DNA of 6,604 bases from Gammaproteobacteria bacterium (GTDB lineage: Bacteria > Pseudomonadota > Gammaproteobacteria > Steroidobacterales > Steroidobacteraceae), in contig DAIDKA010000282.1 in the NCBI GenBank assembly GCA_027451085.1, forward strand, positions 1-6,604, written 5' to 3'. A program made the translations under genes and the position numbers. The notes under the pieces are model-generated. The model searched no databases and was not told the origin of the DNA. It worked only from the letters and a program-made list of their open reading frames with translations. Below are positions 1 through 6,469 of this stretch, piece by piece (the first letter of the stretch is position 1; each line of letters starts with the position of its first letter).

Positions 1-1665
1 CTTGCCTGCGGCCTGCGCCAGCTCATCGATGATCACTTCCTTGGAGAAGCTGGTATGAGAATGACCCACCGAGCGCCACCACAGCACCGGCACGCCGGTG
101 TGCGCCTGGTTCCAGGACACGTCGGCATTGGCGATCTCGTACTGCTCCGCGGCGTGACCTTCCACCGCGGTGGGATCGACACCGTTCTGGATCATGCCGG
201 CGAAGGGTGAGCCTGCCACCAGCGACTGGCCCACGATGCGCTGCCGCCAGGCGACGAGTTCACCACGCCGGTCCACGGCGGCGGTGATGCGATGCAGGTT
301 GAACGGCCGGTACAGGCCGCCCGTGATGTCGTCCTCGCGGGTCCAGATCAGCCGCACCGGGTATTTGCCGCCGGTGGCCTTGGCGATGGAGGCGACTTCG
401 CTCATGAAGTCCGAAATCAGGTTGGCGCGCCGACCGAAGGTGCCGCCGGCCGCCAGGGTGTGGATGACCACCTGATCGGCCTTGAGGCCGCAGGCCGCCG
501 CGGCGTTCAGCTGGTCCAGGGTCTGGAACTGGCAGCCGGCCCAGATCTCGCACTTGTCCTGGCCCAGCTGGCACACCGCCGTCATGGGTTCCATGGGCGC
601 ATGTGCCAGGTACGGAAACACGAACTCGGCGTCGATGACGTGAGCCGCGCCCTTGAGGGATGCGTCGACATCGCCCGTGCGCACCACCTTCGTGGCTTCC
701 TTGCCGCCAGCCAGCTTGCGGTAGTCCGCCAGTATCCGGGCAGTGCCGCGGGTCTCGGCCGCAGATTCGTCCCAGGTGACCTTGAGCGCCTCACGGCCCT
801 TCTTGGCCGACCACAGGTCCTTGCCCACCACCGCCACGCCACGCGGGATCTGCACGACATCGACCACGCCGGGAATGGCCCTGGCCGCCGCCGCCTCGAT
901 CGTGGCGACCTTGCCGCCGAAACGCGGTGGACGCAGGACCACGGCCGTCATCATGCCAGGCAGCATGACATCGATGGCGAACTGCTGCCGGCCGGTGGAC
1001 TTGGCAGGGCTGTCCAGCCGCGGCAATGGATCGCGGCCGATCAGCTTGAACTGCGAGGGATCTTTCAGGCTGACGTTCGTGGGCACCGGCACTGTCGCGG
1101 CATCGGCCGCCAGTGCTCCAAACGTGGCCTGCTTGCCCGAGGCATGGGAGACCACGCCTTCGGTGACGCTGATCTCCGACACCGGCACACTCCAGCGCTT
1201 CGCCGCCGCCTGCACCAGCATGGCCCGCGCCGTGGCGCCGGCCTGGCGCAGCTGCTGCCAGGAGTTGGCCATCGAGGTGGAGCCCCCGGTGCCCTGGATG
1301 CTGCCCTTGGGATCGAAGGCGAAATTGCCGTACAGCGGGACTTTCGCCGGTGCGTTCTGTGCCCGCATCTGATCCCAGGCCGCGTCGAGTTCCTCGGCGA
1401 CCACGGCCGCAAGCCCTGTCCACACGCCCTGCCCTGCCTCCACGTGCTTGCAGATGAAGGTCACGGTGTTGTCGGCGGCGATGCGCAGGAACGGCATGGC
1501 GAGCGGTTCTTCGGACGCCGCAGCGCCAGGCGGGGAAGCAGGCGTGCAACCCGGCAACACCACACCCAGTGTCAGGCCGGCGCCGGCCAGTGTGGTGAAC
1601 TTCAGGAACGAGCGGCGCGAAACGTCGCGGTCCGCCATGCGCAGTCCGATGTTACGAAGGTTCAT
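1..1665 (-). CDS. Xanthine dehydrogenase family molybdopterin-binding subunit (IorB-like), partial, C-terminus cut by window edge
   Basis: Large catalytic subunit of a molybdenum hydroxylase of the isoquinoline 1-oxidoreductase beta type; such enzymes hydroxylate N-heterocycles or oxidise aldehydes using water. The frame is open from ATG at 1665 to base 1 (555 codons, no stop); family members usually have about 700-770 residues, so the C-terminal quarter, with the expected catalytic Glu, lies outside. A twin-arginine signal is visible at residues 16-22 (SRRSFLK), followed by a hydrophobic stretch ending LPGC (C40), a possible lipobox. An a/b hammerhead-like region spans about 217-300. Family motifs follow: HAPMEPMTA (355-363), GGTFGRRA (407-414), WTREDDITGGLYRPF (441-455) and WWRSVGHSH (529-537). 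The start is supported by GAGGGAG 5 nt upstream; an in-frame ATG at 1638 is less likely. It follows the 2Fe-2S subunit gene by 10 nt, so the two are one operon. Substrate cannot be read from the sequence. Family assignment is firm. Confidence 0.93.
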   Translation of the reverse strand, partial: MNLRNIGLRMADRDVSRRSFLKFTTLAGAGLTLGVVLPGCTPASPPGAAASEEPLAMPFLRIAADNTVTFICKHVEAGQGVWTGLAAVVAEELDAAWDQMRAQNAPAKVPLYGNFAFDPKGSIQGTGGSTSMANSWQQLRQAGATARAMLVQAAAKRWSVPVSEISVTEGVVSHASGKQATFGALAADAATVPVPTNVSLKDPSQFKLIGRDPLPRLDSPAKSTGRQQFAIDVMLPGMMTAVVLRPPRFGGKVATIEAAAARAIPGVVDVVQIPRGVAVVGKDLWSAKKGREALKVTWDESAAETRGTARILADYRKLAGGKEATKVVRTGDVDASLKGAAHVIDAEFVFPYLAHAPMEPMTAVCQLGQDKCEIWAGCQFQTLDQLNAAAACGLKADQVVIHTLAAGGTFGRRANLISDFMSEVASIAKATGGKYPVRLIWTREDDITGGLYRPFNLHRITAAVDRRGELVAWRQRIVGQSLVAGSPFAGMIQNGVDPTAVEGHAAEQYEIANADVSWNQAHTGVPVLWWRSVGHSHTSFSKEVIIDELAQAAGK

Positions 1666-1670
1666 GGTCG

Positions 1671-1677
1671 CTCCCTC
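1671..1677 (-). promoter_or_regulatory. Ribosome binding site of the molybdopterin subunit
   Basis: GAGGGAG on the minus strand lies 5 nt before the ATG at 1665 and overlaps the TGA stop of the upstream 2Fe-2S subunit gene (1676-1678). It selects the 1665 start over the in-frame ATG at 1638. The overlap suggests translational coupling of the two subunits, which is an inference. Confidence 0.7.
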
Positions 1678-2137
1678 AGGCCGGCAGGCTGGCGGCGGCT
1701 TCGTGGATGGCGGCGCGGATGCGCACGTAGGTGTTGCAGCGGCAGATGTTTCCGGCCATCGCCGCGTCGATGTCCGCATCCGTGGGCTTGGGGTTGCCCG
1801 CGAGCAGCGCCGAGGCAGACATGATCTGACCGCTCTGGCAATAGCCGCACTGCGGCACGTCGAGCTTCACCCATGCGTCCTGGATGGCCTTGGCCGCGGC
1901 GCTGCTCAGGCCCTCGATGGTGGTGATGCTCTTGCCGGCCACCGCCGACACCGGCGTCACGCAGGAGCGGATGGGCTGCCCGTCAAGATGCACGGTACAG
2001 GCACCGCACAACGACATGCCGCAACCGAACTTGGTGCCGGTCAGCTGCAGGTGATCGCGGATGGCCCACAGCAGGGGCATGTCGGGATCGACATCGAGTT
2101 CACGGGACTGGGCGTTGAGGGTGAGTTTGATGCTCAT
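1676..2137 (-). CDS. (2Fe-2S)-binding subunit of molybdenum hydroxylase (IorA-like)
   Basis: Small iron-sulfur subunit of 153 residues, the normal size for the family. It passes electrons from the molybdenum site of the large subunit to an outside acceptor. The N-terminal plant-type ferredoxin cluster is complete: C39, C44, C47 and C59 (CGMSLCGAC, then a later Cys). The C-terminal helical domain holds the second cluster: C97 and C100 (CGYCQSGQ), C132 and C134 (CRCNTY). All eight cysteines are present, so both clusters should form. No signal peptide is visible, so if the complex is periplasmic this subunit must be exported with the Tat-signalled large subunit; that is an inference. A GGAAGG ribosome binding site (2144-2149) lies 6 nt before the ATG. 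No FAD subunit gene is adjacent, as usual for two-subunit IorAB-type enzymes, which are thought to use cytochromes or other acceptors rather than NAD. Confidence 0.96.
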   Translation of the reverse strand: MSIKLTLNAQSRELDVDPDMPLLWAIRDHLQLTGTKFGCGMSLCGACTVHLDGQPIRSCVTPVSAVAGKSITTIEGLSSAAAKAIQDAWVKLDVPQCGYCQSGQIMSASALLAGNPKPTDADIDAAMAGNICRCNTYVRIRAAIHEAAASLPA

Positions 2138-2205
2138 GGGAGACCTTCCGCTGCTGGCACACCTGGCGCATTGTTGTCCTGCGGGACTGGCGCCGTCATC
2201 TCTCG

Positions 2206-2235
2206 TTGGGGATACTGTATTCTCAAGGATATAAC
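2206..2235 (+). promoter_or_regulatory. Candidate sigma70 promoter for the isomerase-permease operon
   Basis: The -10 candidate is TATAAC (2230-2235, five of six consensus bases), preceded after 18 nt by a weak -35 candidate TTGGGG (2206-2211, three of six). Transcription would start near 2242, leaving a leader of roughly 23 nt before the start codon. The AT-rich block stands out against the GC-rich surroundings. Prediction by eye only. Confidence 0.35.
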
Positions 2236-2255
2236 GGGTCGCAGGGCCCGCTGAT

Positions 2256-2259
2256 GGAG
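2256..2259 (+). promoter_or_regulatory. Ribosome binding site deciding the isomerase start
   Basis: GGAG at 2256-2259 sits 5 nt before ATG 2265 and 8 nt before ATG 2268. The longer reading from GTG 2259 would overlap this site and has no purine-rich site of its own at proper distance, so the ATG starts are preferred. Confidence 0.5.
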
Positions 2260-2264
2260 TGGGG

Positions 2265-3254
2265 ATGATGCATCACGTAACGAATGCGACGTCCGCGCGG
2301 CGTCTTTCGCGGCGCCACATGCTGCAACTGGGTACGGCGGGCCTGGCGTTGTCGGTCCCTGCCGTACGCGCACTGGCGACGCCTGCGCAAGAGCCGTTCT
2401 TTGCCCGCCACAATATTCCCATCGGCCTGCAGCTGTACACGGTGGGCGACAGCGCCCGCACCGACCTTGCCGGTACGCTGCACAAGGTTGCTGCAGCCGG
2501 TTACAGCGCCGTGGAGCTGGCGGGTTATTACGGCCATGACGCGCGCACACTGCGCCAGGCTGCCGATGCCGTCGGCATCCATTATCCCAGCATTCACATG
2601 CAGCCCAGGGCCCAGGGCACGGAGCCCGGTCTTGACCAGCCTCCGGAGAGGATCGCGGCGGATATGGAAGTGCTGGGCGTCACCGAGGTGGTGCTGCCCA
2701 TGTTCCTGCTGCCGGAGCACCTGCCGAAACCCGCCGCCGGCGAGCGTGATTTCTTTGCCAGGGCGGTTGCATCACTCACGCACGCGGACTGGCAGGCGAC
2801 CGCGGCCTTTCTCAACCGCAAGGCGGCCGAGCTGAAACGGGTCGGCCTGCACCTGAGCTATCACAATCACAACCCCGAGTTCCGGCCGCTGCAGGGGGGT
2901 AGCTCCGGGCTCGACATCCTGCTGGCTGAAACCGACCCCGGTCTGGTGGGCTTCGAGATGGACGTGGGCTGGGTGGCCGCCGCGGGCGTCGATCCTGTGC
3001 CACTGCTGAAGCGGCAACCGCACCGCTTTCGCATGATGCACGTCAAGGACATCAAGGCAGACACCCGGCCGAACTACGCCTTTGAGCAGGACCCTACGGA
3101 GGTCGGCCGCGGCAAGCTCCACTGGCCGATGCTGCTGGACGTGGCCTGGGCCAGCGGCGTGCGACGGTTTTTCGTGGAGCAGGAACCCCCCTTCGCCATG
3201 GACCGCTTCGAAGCCATCGCCGTCAGCGCGAAGTACCTCAAGTCAGTCACCTGA
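2265..3254 (+). CDS. Tat-exported sugar phosphate isomerase/epimerase-like TIM-barrel protein
   Basis: Protein of 329 residues in the xylose isomerase-like TIM-barrel (AP endonuclease 2) superfamily; members are metal-dependent and isomerise, epimerise or cleave sugars and related polyols, often of unknown substrate. A twin-arginine signal is at residues 15-21 (SRRHMLQ), followed by a hydrophobic stretch and a likely cleavage site after VRALA (about residue 38), so the mature protein should be periplasmic. Barrel signatures in order: GLQLYTV (55-61), AVELAGYYG (83-91), SIHM (109-112), SYHNHNPEF (198-206), FEMDVGWV (230-237), MMHVKD (257-262) and FVEQEPP (303-309). The Glu, Asp and His residues of these strands match the usual metal-binding positions. 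Start at ATG 2265 or 2268 is favoured by the GGAG site; GTG 2259 is possible. The permease gene follows after 27 nt, so they are likely cotranscribed. The name does not prove a phosphorylated substrate, which would be unlikely in the periplasm. Confidence 0.92.
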   Translation: MMHHVTNATSARRLSRRHMLQLGTAGLALSVPAVRALATPAQEPFFARHNIPIGLQLYTVGDSARTDLAGTLHKVAAAGYSAVELAGYYGHDARTLRQAADAVGIHYPSIHMQPRAQGTEPGLDQPPERIAADMEVLGVTEVVLPMFLLPEHLPKPAAGERDFFARAVASLTHADWQATAAFLNRKAAELKRVGLHLSYHNHNPEFRPLQGGSSGLDILLAETDPGLVGFEMDVGWVAAAGVDPVPLLKRQPHRFRMMHVKDIKADTRPNYAFEQDPTEVGRGKLHWPMLLDVAWASGVRRFFVEQEPPFAMDRFEAIAVSAKYLKSVT

Positions 3255-3281
3255 TCCGGCTCAAGGACCGCGGGAGATCCC

Positions 3282-4532
3282 ATGCAAGGCGTGATGCGTC
3301 TGCGTCTGTCCGTGATGATGTTCCTGCAGTTCTGCGTGTGGGGGTCGTGGTACGTCACCTTGAGCACCTACCTGCTGGCCCTGCACTTCGACGGGGTGGC
3401 GGTGGGCGGCATCTACAGCACGGTGAACTGGGGCGCCATCCTTGCACCGGTGATCGCCGGCATGCTGGCGGACCGTGTCTTCCCCGCGCAGAACGTCATG
3501 GCGGTGCTGCACCTGGCAGGTTGTGCCCTGCTCTGGTGGCTTTCGGGGGTCACCGAGGCGCGCATCTTCTTCTGGGGCCTGCTGGCGTACTCCATCTGCT
3601 TCATGCCCACCCTGGGCCTGGCCAATGCCGTGTCATTTCACCAGATGAGCAACCCCGCGAGGCAGTTCCCGGGCGTGCGCGTGCTGGGGTCGATCGGCTG
3701 GATCGTCGTCGGTCTGGTGGTGGGCTATGGTGCGCCTGCGCTGCTGGGTCACTCCATCGAGAATACCAACCTGCCGCTGCGGCTGGGCTCGGTGCTGTCG
3801 CTGGTCATGGGCCTGTACTGCCTCAGCCTGCCCCATACCCCGCCCGGCAGCCGCGGGCGGCGGCCGACGCTGTCCCAGGCGCTGGGCCTGTCCACCCTGG
3901 GTTACATGAAGGACCGCTCTTTCGCGGTGTTCACCCTGGGATCGCTGCTCATCTGCATCCCGCTGTCGTTCTACTACAGCTTTGCCAACGCCTTCCTCAA
4001 CGAAGCGGGCATGCCGCATGCGGCCGGCAAGATGACACTGGGGCAGATGTCGGAAGTCGCTTTCCTGCTGCTCATTCCGTTCTTCTTTGCGCGCCTGGGC
4101 GTCAAGAAGATGCTGTTGGCGGGCATGGCGGCCTGGGTGCTGCGCTACGTCCTGTTCGCGCTTGGCAACAGCAGCACCTTGGTGTCGCTGCTGTACGCAG
4201 GCATCATTCTGCATGGCATCTGCTTCGACTTCTTCTTCGTCACCGGCCAGATCTATGTCGACAACGCGGTGACCCATGCCCAGCGCGCCAGCGCTCAGGG
4301 GTTCATCCATGTGGTCACGTACGGCGTCGGACAGCTGATCGGTTCCTGGGCCGCAGGCGCCGTGGTGGAGCATTACGCCTACGTGCAGGACGACGCCACA
4401 CGTCACGTCTGGCAAGCGATCTGGACCGTGCCCGCGGTCATGGCCGCAGTGGTGGCACTGCTGTTCGTCCTGTTCTTCAAGGAACCGGCGAAGGCCCGGG
4501 CGTTGCCTGCCGCGCGGGCCCACCCGGCTTGA
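3282..4532 (+). CDS. MFS permease, nucleoside:H+ symporter family
   Basis: Inner-membrane transporter of 416 residues with about 12 hydrophobic segments (approximately 8-32, 42-64, 72-91, 95-118, 133-154, 165-184, 214-236, 254-271, 275-294, 298-320, 338-362, 378-399). Features resembling the NupG/XapB nucleoside:proton symporter family are FLQFCVWGSWYVTL (14-27), GMLADR (60-65, the MFS loop 2-3 motif), RVLGSIGWI (133-141), GQMSEVAFLLLIPFFFARLG (254-273) and HGICFDFFFVTGQIYVD (311-327). GGGAG (3272-3276) lies 5 nt before the ATG. An internal ATG at 3294 is possible but lacks as good a site. It follows the Tat-exported TIM-barrel gene by 27 nt, which suggests uptake of the product or substrate of that enzyme. 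Homologues in such catabolic clusters may carry sugars or glycosides rather than nucleosides, so the substrate is open. Confidence 0.93.
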   Translation: MQGVMRLRLSVMMFLQFCVWGSWYVTLSTYLLALHFDGVAVGGIYSTVNWGAILAPVIAGMLADRVFPAQNVMAVLHLAGCALLWWLSGVTEARIFFWGLLAYSICFMPTLGLANAVSFHQMSNPARQFPGVRVLGSIGWIVVGLVVGYGAPALLGHSIENTNLPLRLGSVLSLVMGLYCLSLPHTPPGSRGRRPTLSQALGLSTLGYMKDRSFAVFTLGSLLICIPLSFYYSFANAFLNEAGMPHAAGKMTLGQMSEVAFLLLIPFFFARLGVKKMLLAGMAAWVLRYVLFALGNSSTLVSLLYAGIILHGICFDFFFVTGQIYVDNAVTHAQRASAQGFIHVVTYGVGQLIGSWAAGAVVEHYAYVQDDATRHVWQAIWTVPAVMAAVVALLFVLFFKEPAKARALPAARAHPA

Positions 4533-4548
4533 CGGGTCCGTGCCCGTC
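4531..4548. terminator. Candidate short hairpin between convergent genes
   Basis: A perfect 6-bp inverted repeat GACGGG/CCCGTC with a 6-nt loop overlaps the permease stop codon and fills most of the 24-bp gap before the convergent peptidase stop. It could slow transcription from both sides, but there is no T-run on either strand, so it is not a classical intrinsic terminator. Confidence 0.3.
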
Positions 4549-4556
4549 CGCCGCAC

Positions 4557-6209
4557 TCACAGTGACCGCAGTATCCTGATCTGGCGAACCCGCGGGCGGC
4601 CGATCAGCGACAATCCGGGTTGTTGCTGACGTTTCACGGTGGCGTGCGGTGCCAGACCGGAAGGCACCGGGCAGGCTCCGGTCTGGCTGTAAGTGACCGC
4701 GGCCGACAACAAGGCTTCGGCGGGATCACCCAGTGCGTGACTGAAATCATCAGCGACCGGGCAGCCCGGGATCACAACGCCCGTGTCGATTCCGGTGGTG
4801 CCATTCGGCGTGAACCCGGCCGGATAGTCGCCGAAGCCCTGATCATTGACCCCCCTGAACTGGATCGAGAAGTAGGTGGTCCCGCAGTTATCCTGCGGGT
4901 AGAAGCCATACGGCTTGCCGCATGTGGTGCCGCCGACCAGGATCACCTGCACGTTGATGCCCTGCAGTCCGTTGATCACGGACTCACTGGCCGAACAGGT
5001 CGCGGCCGTCGACAGTACGAACAGCCGCGTGAGGTTCAGGGACGGCAGCGGCTGACCCGCGGTCAGGGAAAGCCCCTGGGTCGTCGAGTGGAACAGCGTC
5101 GGCGTGATCGCCGAGCCCGTCACGGGATTGACGCTGGGATGCTGGTCGTTGAACTGCTGCAGCTCGAAGGTGTGACCGGTGGTTTGCGCGGCGCCGGCCA
5201 CCATGTAGGCCGCTTCGCTGGCAATGTCCAGAAGGCCACCGCCGTTGTAGCGCATGTCGAGCACCAGGTCAGTCACGCCTGCCGTCTGCAGCTGGTTGAT
5301 GGCGCTGACCAGTTCGGATTCCGCCGTGGCAATGTGCGAGTTGAACAGGATGTAACCCACGTTGGTGCTGGGCACCTGTTCGGTCAGCATCACGGGTGTC
5401 TCCGTGACGTTGGCGGCGGTCAAGGTAACATCGTGCGTGGTGGTGCTGCCATAGTCCTGGATGGTGAATACATGGCTTTCACCCACTGCGGCAGGGGCGA
5501 GGCCGGCGTTGAGCGTATTCACGCCGGAGGTGGTGTCGTCGTTGATGCTGACGCCATCGATCGCTTGGACGGTGGCGCCACGACCCAGCGTCGTGGCGGG
5601 CGAGGGTGCATTGGGCTCGACATAGGCGACCACCACGTTGCGGGGCGGCGAGGCGGACAGCACCTCGAAGTCCACGCCATATTCAGGCACCACGCCCTGC
5701 TGCGAAAACGACTCCCAGTACGCAGTGCTGTAAGTAAAGTGGAAGCGGTCCACCGCCGCACCCGAGGCCGTGGTGGCCGAGGTCTTCAGCAGCGGGAAGT
5801 AGTTCGCCGTCGTGTACTGCGACGGGTCCAGGTCCGGCACCTGCGAATACCAGAGATACAGATCATGCGTCCAGGAACGCAGGAAGTTGTTCTCATCGGT
5901 CGAGGTGCCCTGGACGTCTGGATAGGCAACCCCGGTGACCGGGTCTGTTCCCGTGCGTGGGGCCGCGCAGCGATTGGCGTACTGGGATTGCGCCAGGTAC
6001 TGACCCGGCACATAGGAACTGTCCGTGGACGTACCGCCCGCTCCTGAACTTCCCGACCCCGTACCTGCAGTGCCCGTGGTTCCGGAACCGCTGCTGCTCG
6101 AGCCCAGGGAAGTCGCAGTGCCACCGCCACCACCGCCACAACCCGCCACCACCGCGGCGGCGACGGCCAGAATGAACGTCCCGCACCTGCAAGAGCTGAT
6201 TCCGTGCAT
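4557..6209 (-). CDS. S41 family peptidase, predicted lipoprotein
   Basis: Serine peptidase of 550 residues in the C-terminal processing (Ctp/Tsp) family. The N-terminus has a signal with lipobox VAGC (C24), then six Gly and a Ser/Gly/Thr-rich linker to about residue 65, so the enzyme is probably lipid-anchored and faces the periplasm or outside. A short N-terminal domain (about 66-175) precedes a PDZ-like segment (about 176-265, including GVDFEVLS and GATVQAIDGVSIN). The S41 core shows GYILFNSH (285-292), LVLDMRYNGGGLLD (315-328), CSASES (405-410) and TTCGKPYGF (428-436). By comparison with E. coli Tsp, the catalytic dyad is most likely S406 and K432. C405 and C430 sit beside these residues. 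The last 30 residues are unusually basic. A GGAGGG site lies 3 nt before the ATG, a rather short gap. The gene converges on the permease gene and lies directly downstream of the 5S rRNA terminator on the same strand. Natural substrate is unknown. Confidence 0.93.
   Translation of the reverse strand: MHGISSCRCGTFILAVAAAVVAGCGGGGGGTATSLGSSSSGSGTTGTAGTGSGSSGAGGTSTDSSYVPGQYLAQSQYANRCAAPRTGTDPVTGVAYPDVQGTSTDENNFLRSWTHDLYLWYSQVPDLDPSQYTTANYFPLLKTSATTASGAAVDRFHFTYSTAYWESFSQQGVVPEYGVDFEVLSASPPRNVVVAYVEPNAPSPATTLGRGATVQAIDGVSINDDTTSGVNTLNAGLAPAAVGESHVFTIQDYGSTTTHDVTLTAANVTETPVMLTEQVPSTNVGYILFNSHIATAESELVSAINQLQTAGVTDLVLDMRYNGGGLLDIASEAAYMVAGAAQTTGHTFELQQFNDQHPSVNPVTGSAITPTLFHSTTQGLSLTAGQPLPSLNLTRLFVLSTAATCSASESVINGLQGINVQVILVGGTTCGKPYGFYPQDNCGTTYFSIQFRGVNDQGFGDYPAGFTPNGTTGIDTGVVIPGCPVADDFSHALGDPAEALLSAAVTYSQTGACPVPSGLAPHATVKRQQQPGLSLIGRPRVRQIRILRSL
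6015..6137 (-). other. Low-complexity Gly/Ser/Thr linker of the peptidase lipoprotein
   Basis: Residues 25-65 of the S41 protein consist almost wholly of Gly, Ser, Thr and Ala, starting with six Gly right after the lipidated Cys. Such tethers hold a catalytic domain away from the membrane. The stretch is irregular rather than an exact tandem repeat. Confidence 0.75.
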
Positions 6210-6307
6210 AACCCTCCCCCCGTGCTCATCGCTTTTATTGCCTAGATCAGGCTTTCGGCGAATTTACGACAATTGCGATGCACCATGCAAAGGGGTCAGG
6301 CAAAAGA

Positions 6308-6343
6308 AAACGCCCCTGAAGCCTTTCGACTTCAGGGGCGTTT
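6308..6343 (-). terminator. Strong intrinsic terminator of the rRNA operon
   Basis: A perfect 14-bp inverted repeat (6308-6321 with 6330-6343) encloses an 8-nt loop. On the minus strand the 3' arm is CTTCAGGGGCGTTT and the sequence then continues TCTTTTG, giving a T-rich tail. It begins 8 nt after the 5S 3' end, the expected place for the end of a ribosomal RNA transcript. The plus strand also has a T-containing tail (GTTTG), so it may act in both directions. Confidence 0.9.
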
Positions 6344-6351
6344 GTTTGAGA

Positions 6352-6469
6352 TCCTGGCAGTGACCTACTCTAGCATGGCAACAGGCCACACAACCATCGG
6401 CGCAGAGCGTTTTCACTTCCGAGTTCGGAATGGGATCGGGTGGTTCCCGCTCGCTATAGCCGCCAGGCA
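6352..6469 (-). rRNA. rrf: 5S ribosomal RNA
   Basis: Read on the minus strand, the RNA begins TGCCTGGCGGC and ends CACTGCCAGGAT; CCTGGC near the 5' end pairs with GCCAGG near the 3' end to form the terminal helix. Conserved internal segments are present: CCCATTCCGAACTCGG, GAAGTGAAA, GCGCCGATGGT and the late AGAGTAGGTCA stretch. Length of about 118 nt is normal for bacteria. The exact ends may differ by one to three bases. The 23S gene should lie upstream, to the right of the window, and the rRNA terminator follows directly. Confidence 0.96.

Larger units (their letters stand above)
2138..2264. promoter_or_regulatory. Divergent intergenic control region
   Basis: This 127-bp region separates the leftward hydroxylase operon from the rightward isomerase-permease operon and must hold both promoters unless either is transcribed from further away. 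It contains a short palindrome ATAC-T-GTAT (2212-2220) and a 7-bp direct repeat CTGGCGC (2163-2169 and 2187-2193). I found no convincing sigma70 promoter for the leftward operon: TTGAGA (minus strand, 2221-2226) resembles a -35 box but has no good -10 partner. No regulator gene lies in the window. Confidence 0.6.

Noticed and set aside
292..1824. 510-codon open frame on the plus strand opposite the molybdopterin subunit
   Set aside because: It is antisense to a gene with strong family motifs, has Arg/His/Gly-rich composition with no recognisable domain, and is explained by high GC content.
2259..2264. GTG at 2259 as start of the TIM-barrel gene
   Set aside because: It overlaps the GGAG site that serves ATG 2265/2268 and lacks an upstream site of its own. 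The difference is only two or three residues.
3633..4556. 307-codon minus-strand frame and a 413-codon shifted plus-strand frame over the permease gene
   Set aside because: Both are shadows: the true frame encodes 12 membrane segments and conserved symporter motifs, while the shadows are charged and low in complexity.
4620..6047. 475-codon open frame on the plus strand opposite the S41 peptidase
   Set aside because: The encoded sequence is Arg/Gly/His-rich without motifs; the minus strand has a clear lipobox, linker and Ser-Lys peptidase motifs.
6239..6307. Mobile-element or repeat boundary suggested by GGGGTCAGGC and TGCA motifs
   Set aside because: No inverted terminal repeats, target duplication or transposase fragment is visible.
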